Source: Anthoceros angustus
Lineage: Eukaryota > Streptophyta > Anthocerotopsida > Anthocerotales > Anthocerotaceae
Direction: 5' to 3'
DNA length: 64,000 nt
Assembly (NCBI GenBank): GCA_010909165.1
Contig: MU008150.1
Span: 186,001-250,000, forward strand
Every line of letters starts with the position of its first letter. Within the stretch, counting starts at the first letter, position 1. Below the pieces are notes generated by a model, which was not told the DNA's origin, searched no databases, and was given only the letters and a program-made list of their open reading frames with translations. The position numbers and the translations under genes were made by a program. Shown one piece after another: positions 1 to 10,997 of this stretch.

Positions 1-83
1 TTGTTCCATGACATCAAATCACCTTCAACCTTCCTTTGTTCCGTGCTTGAGTACATGTTGTCTCGATTTTCAATGCTTCACGT

Positions 84-859
84 GTGCACCTTCGGTTGAC
101 AGACATGTCCATCCCAAATCGGCAAGTGCGTGCAAAACATGCCAACTTGGTTGAACCTCCACCACAGCCCAAACCTCCAAAACGCAAAAGAACAGAAGTC
201 AGTGTCGAGGCACGAGCTTCCGGGAAACGGAGGAGTGCAGCAGGAGGAGGTGCGGGTGGTGGTCATGACCAACCAACATCCAGACCAGCAGCTGCTGTAA
301 AGTCAACTCTGCTTCCACAAGGAGCATTAGATGGGAAGAGCGGACCTTCCCAAGGGCCATCACAGCGGCGGCCTCGACAAAGCAAGGGAGCATCAGGGCT
401 GCTTGATGACAGCGCATTAACATTGTTCGATGATATTGGGATTGTGCCAGGGACCACTTTGGAGAATCCTTTCACTACGGCTGAGAAGAATGTCTTGACT
501 GAAATTTGTACTGATCTATCGAGCAGGCTACTTGGACAAGGAATGAAAACATCCATGAAGAAGGAACGGACTCCACCCAACAGAATTTTGATCCCATTCC
601 GACGCTCTGGGTGAACGGGTATATGGATGTGTTGAGAACGCAGAAGATTGTAGTTGGGTACATTCTTTGGGCTTGGAAGTATGAAGTCCGTGCGCAATTC
701 AAAATGAAGCTTCTAATATGCACAATGAAGGAGAAGTTCTTTGTGAAGAATTCTAACTATCATCGCCTGCTGGTCTTGAGTGCGGACAAGCTGATTCCAA
801 GGCGATGCAATAACAGCATAATATTTGAAGCGGCTGAATATACATCAAGCGGCTTTTGA
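84..859 (+). pseudogene. Degenerate ORF pair, mobile-element-like, function unknown
   Basis: Two overlapping open frames (84-614 and 611-859) look like one broken coding region. The first encodes a basic, Pro/Lys/Arg-rich, Gly/Ala-rich segment followed by an ordered-looking stretch ending in TPPNRILIPFRRSG. The second continues in another frame with a Trp/Lys-rich stretch and the motif SADKLIPRRCNNSIIFEAAEY. The change of frame near 600-615 and the abrupt end at 859 suggest a frameshifted and truncated gene. The final coding bases lie inside a 27-bp sequence that recurs inverted at 3617-3643, so a later insertion may have cut the gene here. I do not recognise the family. It could be the N-terminal part of the same mobile-element gene whose ParB/methyltransferase part lies at 4.5-8.0 kb; that link is inference from proximity and strand only. 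Confidence 0.35.
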
Positions 860-1499
860 CGTGAATATACGCGGAACGGGGTTTTTGATGGGCATTGAAA
901 TGCCATATTTAAGCATACCCTGCAAGAAGGCACACAATTAGGGTGTCATAGAAGTTTATATCTTTCACGCCCATGGTAGACAAAAGGTTTCCTTCTATAG
1001 GGGCGACCATTGTTTTCGATGGAAATGATGCCCATGTTGTTAATCCATGCGATTCGTTAAACAACGATGAAATGAACATGGACGATCATCTACGTAGTAG
1101 CATCGAAGGAATGCATACGGCTATTTCTATATTCATGCTATACATCCCATCCAGATCTGATGGCGTCTTTGTACTGTGAGGGTATGAAGACCCTAAACAT
1201 ACCATAAGTGACACACTTGGGCGGCATGCGCCAAATCCAATATTTCGTGCCTTGGGCGCCGGCATCGCGCCCAAGATTCATGGTCTTTGGCAATGAATGC
1301 GGACGTCGGACGGACACCCTCCTTCTTCTAAGAAATGGCTTCTCCAGAGCTCGCGTCGGATGAGACACCTAAGCAAGTGGCTAAGAAACCACCTGAAGCG
1401 TGATGGCTTCTCCAGACAGGCTATAAAAAACAAGGAGCATGGAGGAGCATAGGGCATGAAGAAGAAGAAGAAGAAAGATGAGGGCAGGAGGGCGCCGGC

Positions 1500-3180
1500 A
1501 TGCCGGCGTCTTCATTCAACATATACTTTATGTTTTGGGATATTCAACATGGGAAAGTTAATGAAGTGGTAAGACTAGGGGATTATGCTGGAGAGGTCTT
1601 GGGTTCAAGTTTTGTTTTAGGGCGCCGGCATGCCGGCGCCCTTTACAAATAAAATTTTCCTAAATGGAGAGGTCTTGGGTTCAAGGTTCGTTTTAAGGCA
1701 TGCCGGCGCCCTTTAAAGATAAATTTTTCCTAGTGTGTAGGGAATATGGATTGAAATGAGAGAGATTATAATATGACGTTACTAGTTCAAGTCATGCTTT
1801 TTTTATTTTGGCCAGCATAGTTTGCGTTGTCTATTTTGGCCAGCATAGTTTGTGTTGTAAAAGTGATAGATAATTCGTTCGGTTTGAAATCTCCTTATTC
1901 TTGTAATTCCTAATCTTGGACTCAAAATCATGGAAATTATTTTCAAATTTCAACGGTTTCTAAGCACTGCTTGAAATTACCCATGCCCTAATATTCATGA
2001 TTGCAAATTTGCCTTTGGAATCGGAGCGGTGAAGAGAGACATGACACGGCCAAGTTTCTTCCCTCTTCTCGAGCTCACTGCAGCCATGACTATCTTTCTC
2101 GGAGGTCATAGCAATTGAACACGTATTTTGTGTGTTAGACACCATCTTTGTGAGCGACCAAGGCATCGTCGCCGGAAGTGTCAAAGGTAGTGTGTTCTTT
2201 CTCATTCTCTTCTTGTGAGCAAGCGACCCATGGCCTAATGAATGTAAGTCATAATGTGCATGGGTGCACGACATGTGGTTGTAAGCCCTAGTGTTAATGC
2301 GGACGCATGCACGCCGGCGCTGAAAACTTATCTAAGGACGCCGGCATGCGGCGTCTTCATTCAACATATACTTTATGTTTTGGGATATTCAACATGGGAA
2401 AGTTAATGAAGTGGTAAGACTAGGGATTATGGAGAGGTCTTGGGTTCAAGTTTGTTTTAGGCGGCATGCAAATAAATTTTCCTAAATGGAGAGGTCTTGG
2501 GTTCAAGGTTCGTTTTAAGATCTGCGCCCTTTAAAGATAAATTTTTCCTAGTGTGTAGGGAATATGGATTGAAATAAGAGAGATTATAATCTGACGTTAC
2601 TAGTTCAAGTCATGCTTTTTTATTTTGGCTAGCATAGTTTGCGTTGTCTATTTTGGCCAACATAGTTTGTGTTGTAAAAGTGATAGATAATTCGTTCGGT
2701 TTCAAATCTCCTTATTCTAGTAATTCCTAATCTTGGACTCAAAATCATGGAAATTATTTTCAAATTTCAACGGTTTCTAAGCACCTGTTTGAAATTACCC
2801 ATGCCCTAATATTCATGATTGCAAATTGTCGGAATCGGAGCGGTGAAGAGAGACATGACACGCCAAGTTTCTTCCCTCTTCTCGAGCTCACGCAGCCATG
2901 ACTATCTTTCTACGGAGGTCATCGCAATTGAACACGTATTTTGTGTGTTAGACACCATCTTTGTGAGCGACCAAGGCTGCATCGTCATCGGAAGTGTCAA
3001 AGGTAGTGTGTTCTTTCTCATTCTCTTGCGCGAGCAAGCGACCCATGGCCTAATGAATGTAAGTCATAATGTGCATGGGTGCACGACATGTGGTTGTAAG
3101 CCCTAGTGTTAATGCGGACGCATGCACATCGGCGCTCACAGAAAACTTATCTAAGGACGGCATGCCGCCTATGGAGGAGC
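1500..3180 (+). repeat. Two diverged direct copies of a ~0.85-kb unit
   Basis: The unit that starts with CTTCATTCAACATATACTTT at 1510 is repeated from 2355, a spacing of about 845 bp, and the similarity runs on to the end of each copy (near 2340 and 3165). The copies differ by point changes and by small length changes, mostly at GC-rich palindromes. Each copy contains two stretches of the form GGAGAGGTCTTGGGTTCAAG, which resemble a tRNA T-arm (Pol III B box), and a tRNA D-arm-like GTGGTAAGACTAGGG. Each also carries a short region (2019-2280 and 2837-3100) that could be a captured gene fragment but has no long frame shared by both copies. Confidence 0.75.
1566..1610 (+). repeat. tRNA-like (SINE-like) A-box/B-box segment
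   Basis: GTGGTAAGACTAGGG followed about 20 bases later by GAGGTCTTGGGTTCAAG resembles the D-arm to T-arm part of a tRNA gene, with A-box-like and B-box-like promoter elements. The flanks do not fold into a full tRNA, so this is at most a tRNA-derived SINE remnant. The same segment recurs in the second copy near 2411-2450, and an extra B-box-like stretch follows in each copy. Confidence 0.35.
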
Positions 3181-3775
3181 ATAAGAGCATAGGGTGCTAG
3201 CATATTGGTGCCTTCATTAGTATAACCCTAACCCTAGGGTTAGAGTTTAGGTCTCGGACTTGTTTTGTTTCGTCGGGTTAGGGCGCGCACTGGGTCGAGG
3301 GTTACATCTTGTTATGTTGAAGTTTGTGTTGTGCAAAGGGCGCATGCCGCCTCACTCTGAATCCTTTCATGATGCCTTGAGGCCGATTTTGATCATCCAT
3401 GACACCCTATTGTAAACATGTCGGAGGGGCTCAGTATGGGCACTGGTAAGCCGGCGCCAACCACCATACCTAGACAGGTATTGCTCTTACAAATGGATTG
3501 AAATTGTAATCCGAAGGAATTCCACCTACCCCAAATAATCAAAAAATGCTTAAATATGCAATATAGTTACTGTAAAGATTTGCGCAAGAGGGTTTTTGAT
3601 TTCCGGAAGCGGGTTCGTATATTCAGCCGCTTCAAATATTATGGTGTTGAATACTGAAGACCTGTGCAGTGGACTGGACGCAGCTATGACAAGTGACAAG
3701 GTATGTGGACCAGGATTATTATAGCTTTACAAGTTTGTTTCTGATGGCAGCATGTCGTGTATCAGGTGATGGCAG

Positions 3776-4500
3776 ATGCACCAGGGCGCGCACTTGTGCG
3801 CGCACTGGGGTCACAGACCATCCCATATCGGACCCTTTTGTGCGCTTTGGTGCACTATGACCCCAGTGCGCGCAAATGTGCGCACACTAGGGGCACATGG
3901 GCCCAAGTGCGCGCACTTGGGCGCGCATAGGGGGCTCTTGGCACCTCGGGTGCGCCAGCAAGGTAATCGAGGGGCCATGTGCCCCATGCGCGCACTTGGG
4001 CCCATTGAGACCCGGTCGCGCGCCCAAGTGCGCGCACTTGGGCCCATTGAGACCCGGTCGCGCGCGCGCGCGCAGGCGCGCGCAGGCGCGCACTTGGGCG
4101 CGCGCGCAGGCGCGCGCAGGCGCGCACTTGCCGACCGGGCAACTTAAGACCTCCATGCGCGCCCAAGTGCGCGCACTAGTCATGGCCTCCATTGCGGCGC
4201 GCGCACTTGGGCGCGCGCATGGAGGTTTAATGCCAGCGCGCGCACTTGGGCGCGCACTTGGGCCCATTGAGACCCGGTCGCGCGCGCGCAGGCGCGCGCG
4301 CGCACTCGCTCATGGTTTTCCATTGCGGCGCAAATGCGCGCGTCCGATAAGCGCGGCGCGCATGGGCGCGCCGCAGCACCTGCGCGCGCGCGCCCTCGGG
4401 GCCGGTGTGCGCGCACCTCAGCTCGCCTCGAGGCGGTCGCGCGCGCAGGCGCGCCGCATGAATGCCCGTAGCGTGCTTGAGCACGCTTTGGCGTCGTGTT
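3776..4500. repeat. GC-rich low-complexity tract of GCGCGCACTTGGGC-type repeats
   Basis: About 0.7 kb consists of irregular iterations of GCGCGCACTTGGGC and GGCCCATTGAGACCCGGTCG with runs of alternating GC (GCGCGCGCGC) and AGGCGCGC. Long open frames exist on both strands here, but they are an artefact of composition: the residues are almost only Arg, Ala, Gly, His and Pro. Alternating CG runs of this length can adopt Z-DNA, and the tract would be a dense CpG methylation target. It ends near 4500, just before the ParB/methyltransferase remnant. Confidence 0.8.
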
Positions 4501-4527
4501 AAGCCCAACTGAGGATATCTCGGGTTA

Positions 4528-7500
4528 ATGTATTTGGTTGATGTATCGATCAATGGAGTAATGGTTGTCTTTTTATTGCAGACATTCGGGACTATGCTGG
4601 CGTTTCTCCAGAAGGAAATAGTTCTAGGGTTGATGATGACGAAGATGGCCGACCAAGCATGTGAAAGCGATCCTCTCCAGGAGAGCGATGGAGAGGCAAG
4701 GAAAAGGCAGTTCGCAACCTCGACCAAAGCACCGTCATCCGCAACTCTAAATAGGGGCATTTCTGATGAGGATTCAATGGAACAAGAAACAGAGAGGTAC
4801 TTGCAGCCAGCAGGTATAGATTTCCTGGTTGATGCTGATAGTGGAGAATATGAAGAGCATGAAACCGCAAATGAAGATGTTGAGGACGACGATGTGCATC
4901 GACAACCAAGAAGTTGGCGGCGACAACAGAGAGGATATACATAGCGAGGGGCTCAAACGTTTGCCTAATGTCCCAAGAATCGCCATGCATTGGAGGATGC
5001 CCAGCTTCTACAAAGTCGACAGAGGGTCAAAGAATCATGAAGGAGCGAGCCGTGTACAACCAACCTCAAAGGAGGTAGACGCGGATGTTCGTTTCACCAA
5101 GGACGAAAGGTAAACCGAAAGCAGGGAAAAGAGGAAAGAGGAATGACATTGACGAGACACCAGCGACGGGTCACACCATCACCAAAGCCGTGCACTGACA
5201 ACGATAGTGGAGAATATGAAGAGCATGAAACCGCAAATGAAGATGTTGAGGACGACGATGCATCGACAATGAGTTGAAGCCGATGACAACAACAGAGAGG
5301 ATATACATAGCGAGGGGCTCAAACGTTCGTCTAATGTCCCAAGAATCGCCATGCATTGGAGGATGCCCAGCTTCTACAAAGTCAAGAGGGTCAAAGATGA
5401 AGGAGCGAGCCGTGTACAACCAACCTCAAAGGAGGTAGGCGGATGTTCGTTTCACCAAGGACGAAAGGTAAACCGAAATCAGGGAAAAGAGGAAAGAGGA
5501 ATGACATTGACGAGACACCAGCGACGGGCCGCGTCATCACCAAAGCTGTGCTAACGGACAACGACAGAGTGGAGCGAGCGCAACAGCATAAGGACCCGCT
5601 ACATCAAATTCGAGAGTCACCGCACAAAAAGAGGTGTATTCCGCATACAGATATGGTTGCCATCACCAAGTTGAGAAGCGCAGACTACATTACTCGTGAC
5701 GCTCAGATCCGAAGAGTGGATGAATCGTGGGGAAAACATCTTCTCCGGGAAATTAAAAAGGGACCTGTACAAGAGGGAGTACTTCCTCTACTATGTATGA
5801 TCGATCCGAGGGAGTGCGCAAGCGTGGAGGTCTTTGACAAAGACAAGTTGAAAAGGCAGCAGTACACCATGGGAGTATTGGGTGGGAACCATAGCTTCTA
5901 TGCATTCCAACGCCTGTACGCAGAAGACCCGGAGAACTCACACTTCCAGTATATGGAAGCTCATATATATGCAGGCTTAACCCAGGCAGAGATGCGGTGT
6001 GTGGCCACAGATCACAATGTCAAGGCAGATTTCCGGAAGAGAATGTCTTTCATTGAGCAAGTCCGCTATCTTCACGATGAAATGAAAATTGCGGCTGAGG
6101 AGGGTATTAGCATTACAATGGATTGAAGTACAATCTATATCGGATGCTAGGCGTCATCGGCGGCGGATCGGGAAGAAATGCGACTTGTCGACCGTAAAAC
6201 CGCCTATGCATTGCTAGTGTCCCGCCTCATGTGTGGACACGGGTGGACGAGGTTTTCGATCTTTGGGAGAGGGTGAGCTTCCAGCAAGGTAACCGAAGAA
6301 AGGCAGCAAGAGGAAATCAAAGCGTGGGGCCGGATATGAGCCGGTGCGGGATCCAAATTTGATTATAAAGCCAATGCATGCGACCAATTGGAGAGTTTTC
6401 CAAGGCATGCCTGTGGGAAGCAGGTGAAAGGATTATGTTGTCTGCGCTGGAGAAAGTGATTCAAGGCGAGTTGACCGTGAGCGGCATGAAAACGTGGATA
6501 ACGAAGGCCAAGAAGTTGAATGTCATCCAGACAGCATTTTGCTCTGGACTGAGGTGCAATTCATTTGCAGAAGTTGAGCGAGAATACCCGAGGCATTCGA
6601 CACCAGAAGATATAGCGAAATTTCAACCGGTGTTTGATCACATTGTAAGTACAGCGATGTATTTTCCGCTCGAAGAAGGCGCAAACTAGTTTGCGACTGC
6701 CTCATGTTGCACCTATGAGCGTCTCCATCCCGTGCGTATAATCAAGCAGTCAAGAGTACAAAGAGAAGATGATACCCGATAGCTTCAAAGAGCACATCAA
6801 TGCGGCAAGAAATTGGAAGAGGGTGGAAGATTTGCAGAGAGTCAAGAGGAAGACAACGACGCAAACTAGACATTTTCCATGTTCAAAAGCAAGCAAAGGT
6901 CCATTACGGTAATAACGGTGATATTCGTGAAATGGCTGCCTACTTGGGGAAAAGAGAATACAAGTTGGTCGTCGATTTACCAAGGGGCAATTTATCGGAG
7001 ACATGGGATAAGGAGATGACATGTGAGGATTTGGAGAAGATAATGGATGGATTCATGACAATCACCGAATGCAAGACTTTCCGCGTGATATTCATGCATG
7101 GACCGGATGCGGGATGTCCAAATGCACCGCGAAAATGGTGTGAAAAGGGGGTTTATACAATGGTGGAGAAAGACAACTTGGTTTGGACGAGGGACTTTAC
7201 GAGAAGAGTACATGATGGGGTATGGTGTTCACCCAAGTTGAAGATATGAGGAAGTGCGGTGCATTGTCCAATAGTGCGGCGAGATTGGAGCAATGCCTGC
7301 GTTTATTCGACAAAGCGCAGTCGTGAAGAAACTTTTGAATGTGTCCAACGATGGCCATGTTGTTTCTCCTTACCAAAAGCCAATAGGGTTGATGGTCCCG
7401 CTATCGACCTATTCACGAAGAGGGAATGGGTTATAGATGGATGCTCGGAAGCGGAGTGGAATACTTGCGGCATTCGAAGGCGGAACTGTATTCTGTTGAC

Positions 7501-7968
7501 CAAGAACGAGGAGCACAATATTCATCGAGCAGTATTACAGGCCATGAAGTGTTTCCTGTGCATTTAGGAAGAGTTGACCACCAAACCACACAAACGTGGA
7601 CATCCGGTTTTGCCAAAGAGATGGCGGCGGGGAGATCGATTAAGCCGGGGCAACGCTACACTTGGTTCAAGGAACATGCGCACCCATCGACCTTCAAGAC
7701 TTGAGTCAATCACAGGGGCCCCAGAAGAAGAAGGAGAAAGATGGCAAAAGGTCCAGAAAACCCTAAGAACCCAGACGGGAAAGAAGTGCGAAGACCAGAA
7801 GAAAGCGACCCTACTTGGGACAACCAACATCTGGAGACGTTTGGCTTGGGCGATTCCCAAGGTGGAGAAACGCCATATCTTCCTCTTGCTATTTACGATC
7901 CGCAACGGCTGCAGGAGAACGATGACATCGTCGTCCTGAGGACGGAAAGACAACATTCGCCAAACTAG
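4528..7968 (+). pseudogene. Decayed ParB-like plus DNA N4/N6-methyltransferase gene
   Basis: Several + strand frames line up as one broken gene. 4528-4944 gives an acidic low-complexity N-terminus. 5443-6126 holds a ParB/sulfiredoxin-like domain, with HLLREIKKG and the hallmark GGNHSFYAFQRL. 6378-6689 is a helical linker. 6800-7249 carries the first half of an N6_N4-type methyltransferase, where VVDLPRGNLSETWD stands where motif IV (DLPW/DPPY) belongs, followed by EKIMDGFMTITECKTFRVIF. 7259-7567 carries the second half: WVIDGCSEAE stands where the SAM-binding DGCSGxG motif belongs, followed by RRNCILLTKNEEHNIH. Motif IV before motif I is the permuted order of N4C and beta-class N6A enzymes. 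At least four stop codons or frame changes and two damaged catalytic motifs make this copy inactive. Bases 4837-5202 are duplicated at 5203-5565. ParB-methyltransferase fusions are known mainly from phage and plasmid genes; mobile-element origin here is inference. Confidence 0.6.
4837..5565 (+). repeat. Tandem direct duplication, 366-bp period
   Basis: GATAGTGGAGAATATGAAGA begins at 4837 and again at 5203, and the two copies stay alignable to about 5565, where the second copy continues into the ParB-like ORF. The copies differ by small deletions, including 3-8 bp losses near 4897/5263, 5020/5386 and 5080/5445, and by point changes. The duplication lies in the segment before the ParB-like domain and probably disrupted the reading frame. 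Confidence 0.85.
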
Positions 7969-7984
7969 CTAGAAATATACACCG

Positions 7985-8326
7985 TTGTCATGTGGTGGAG
8001 ACTGTTTAAATGTGAGTGCGCGCACAAGTTTGTGCACAAATACCGTGGCTAGTCTGAAGGAAAAAGCTGATCGTGAATGTCTCTGGATCGTTTTCCCTCG
8101 TAATTCCGATGTACAATGTGAGATATCGTGTATCGCAACAATAATTGAAATGTTTGCGGGTGACATGTCATGGGAGAAATACCACGATTCCGCATGGATT
8201 TCCGCGCAGAAGGTCCGGAACGCCCAGGTGCAAAAAGGGGGTTTATACAATGGTGGAGAAACCCCTTTCGTAATCAGATCAAGAGCTACCGTCACCGCAA
8301 GCTCTAGGGAGGAGGACCAAGCCTAG
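7985..8326 (+). pseudogene. Orphan 113-codon frame next to the methyltransferase remnant
   Basis: The frame has ordinary protein-like composition: Cys-rich in the first half, then an aromatic stretch with EMFAGDMSWEKYHDSAWI. I do not recognise it. A 29-bp stretch at 8233-8261 is identical to 7143-7171 in the methyltransferase half-domain, which suggests local duplication or gene conversion inside one mobile element. It is probably the 3' part of the broken ParB-methyltransferase locus or a neighbouring element gene. Confidence 0.3.
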
Positions 8327-8330
8327 CCGT

Positions 8331-10997
8331 CCTCTAGCGCGTCCTCTATGGCCTTATGCTCAAGCACAAGTTGTTCAGCATGGCCTCCATTCCCCGAACA
8401 GCGTTGCGCATCGCGCGTAACGTTGCCCAGACCCTCCGTTGGCTCACCGATTTGCCTCCACAAGCTCGCATCCGGGCAGTGTGTGTTGCTGGCGCTCGCC
8501 TTGCCCGCCTCACTTCCTCCTCCGACATTGTGTCCGACTCGGTGTGGTTCCGCTTCCTCCCTCGTGTGCTCGTCCTCCTTGGAGAAGGGGTGGATTGCTC
8601 ACTGCGCTCTGCCTCGCCTTCCGACATTGCCTCAATGCCCCCATTGTCAGCTCCCCTTGCAGCTCCTCCTCCTCCGATGTGCCGCCAAATGATGGCCTCC
8701 ACCGCTGTGAGCTCTCCTGCCCTAGCCTCCCGCCTCGTGGAAGGGCTGAAGTGAAGGGTGCTGGAGGGCCGAGTTTCTCCAAAACTTAGCCTGCTCACTG
8801 ACGCTACAACTTCGGTCTACAAAGAGAGAACTTGAACCGACCACGTGGAAGGAAGTTCGGTCCCTAAAAAAAAGAGGTTTGGTTTGTGTGTAGGCTTCAA
8901 AGTGGCCGAAGTAGTGCGTCCACTTTGGACACCCTCATTTCGGTATGCTACCAAAGCGGACACCATCAAGCATGCTGACAAACGTATCTTGTGGAAAAAA
9001 AAGTTAGGTGTGGAAAAAAATGTGCCCCATCCCCTTTGTCCTGTTTGGTATGCCATGTGGCCCCGACGATTTGGACCCCTTTCACACCCGATCTTGTGGG
9101 ACCAGGTTGTTGAGCCCTCTCACCGTTCCGGCTCTTGGGCTTGGGCTGGAATAACTTGAACGTTCAAATAACCTCAAAAGAGCACAGCCAGATGTGACCC
9201 GGGCTCTTCGCCGTCGAGATAAAACCTTGCTAGGTCTTGTGATCAGATGTGAGCAACACTGGTACAGCTACATAGGTGGCATCGTGTCTGTAGTATGCAT
9301 AGGAAAAAGTTCTGCTCCGTTGGTCGGTGATGCATGTGGCACTCGTTCAGGGGCCAAGAACGGGATGAAGAGCCGCGTCACATGACATAAAACTTAGTGA
9401 TCACAACCTTTCACTCCCACGGCCACCACATGGACCTCTCGCATGAAGATGAAGCAGACCTACGAAGCTTCACAAGTATGCATGTACAGAGCCAAGGCAG
9501 CCGCGGCGTCAACCAACGGCTGAGGCGAATATTGAGGCAGGCGGCACCTAGGCCACTACATTTATCAAGGCGGCAACGTGTCTGTGCTAGCAAAAATAGA
9601 CACCACAGCTGGCCAGCCACTAGCCCTGATTCCCGACTCGCTCGGAGCCAACAAACGAGCATTTCGAGGAGACGGCTGTATGGACTTGGTCCAACATCTG
9701 GTCGGGTAGGGAGGATGCCGCAAGTGCAACCGACTCCTCATCTAGCACCACATTCCGCTTCGCCTTTATCCCATAACGGAACACACAGATCCCATCCCAT
9801 CTCATCCCCATCACACATTTACCACGCTCCATCTCGTCTCACGGACAATTTGCAACCTCCGCTCCGCACATGATGCAGTAGTACAACATCCCCGGGCCCC
9901 GACCATCGCATCCACCTGACGGCCAAACAGATTCAGCACATACGTAACAGCATGTACCACAAGCAAAACGCCCTCCCTCTGCCCGCAGCTGCAGCTGCCG
10001 CGCACGTGGTGAAACGCAAATAAAAAGGACGCTTAAAACTGCTACTAGTCGGGATAGAGCACGCTTTATTAACGCAGTGAGCAGGAGCGTGGGCCTCCGA
10101 GAGGCGGGAGCAGGGAAGGCCCGCACGAAATTGTGCTGGAGTCAAGGGCACTGGTCGCAGCCTGCAGGGCTGTCAAAGCCGGCTCGCCGGGCCTGGCCTG
10201 GCCTGCTTCTAGAGAGCTCGGGGGGGGCTGCCTACGCAGCACTCGTTCAGCGGCCTCACACACACCACGTTTTTCTGGCCTACCAGCTCTCACCACAGGG
10301 GCCGCCTCCTCCAACTACTCCTGCCTGCTTCTTGAAGGCCGCCCCGGGCCTGCCTGCCATTTCAGCGAATCACAGCAGGGGAGGATGCTCAGTCGCGCCT
10401 GCAGCTACCTAGAGATGGAGGAGACGGCGCCTCTGTTGTGGGCATCCCGAATTGTTGTGGCCTTAAATGGTATGTGCGTGCTGCCCTGCAAATTTAGTCC
10501 TGGATCCGCGGATTGGTCGATGCTTCTGCTGGGCTGTGCTGCTTCTGCTGCTGGTTGCGACTCGCTGCTGCTGCTGCTGGCGCTGCCTGTCTTTTGAAGC
10601 GCATGTTCCGATGCTTTGTACTGCAGATACGGCGCCACTTCATCATTGCGTACTGCTGCGCCAGCTGCATGCCGCTAGCAATTCGGTAGCAAGGCGGCGT
10701 TGAGGATTTCGGGATGAATCGTATGCGTTTTCCTGGCCAGGGTCTCTAGGTTTCATATGCAGTCTATGCGCGCAGGATGTGGGCTCCTGGATGCCTGCAG
10801 CGCTAGATCCTGCCGTGTTGCCTTTCCTGCTGCAGCCTGGCATGCGGATTTCTCGATTCCTGGGGCTGGGTTTGGGAGCGGTCGGGGTTCTTATCTGCGG
10901 GTGAGAGAATCGGCAGGGCAGGGTAGGAAGGCCTGGAGGCAGGAGTCGGTGCTACAACCCGCTGGATGGTTCGCAGGAGGCGTAGTGGAGGTGGAGC
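8331..10997. other. 2.7 kb without a supportable gene; flippase upstream region
   Basis: Open frames on both strands at 8346-8798 are low-complexity (Ser/Ala/Arg-rich) and overlap each other, so neither is convincing. The minus-strand reading, with RVWATLRAMRNAVRGMEAML near its C-terminus, is the more protein-like. 9.0-10.0 kb shows nothing recognisable. From about 10.1 kb the sequence is GC-rich with CTGCTGCTG runs and probably forms the promoter and 5' UTR of the flippase that starts at 10998. Confidence 0.5.

Larger units (their letters stand above)
817..3643. repeat. Segment bounded by a perfect 27-bp inverted repeat
   Basis: Bases 817-843 are the exact reverse complement of 3617-3643 (core AATATTTGAAGCGGCTGAAT). 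A second shorter similarity, around CATATTTAAGCA, lies just inside each arm. Between the arms are a short orphan ORF (973-1179), the two 0.85-kb direct repeats and AT-rich filler. Both arms sit at the edge of coding-like sequence: the left arm overlaps the end of the broken ORF, and the right arm is followed by a short open stretch. This fits a foldback-type insertion or an inverted duplication made during insertion. No transposase and no clear target-site duplication was seen. Confidence 0.5.

Noticed and set aside
3776-4760. Long ORFs on both strands through the GC-rich tract (for example 3897-4502 + and 4760-4227 -)
   Set aside because: They arise from simple repeats; products are almost entirely Arg/Ala/Gly/His/Pro and overlap on opposite strands.
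8346-8798. Overlapping 110-150-codon frames on both strands
   Set aside because: Low complexity, mutually exclusive, no recognisable domain; at most a decayed element ORF on the minus strand.
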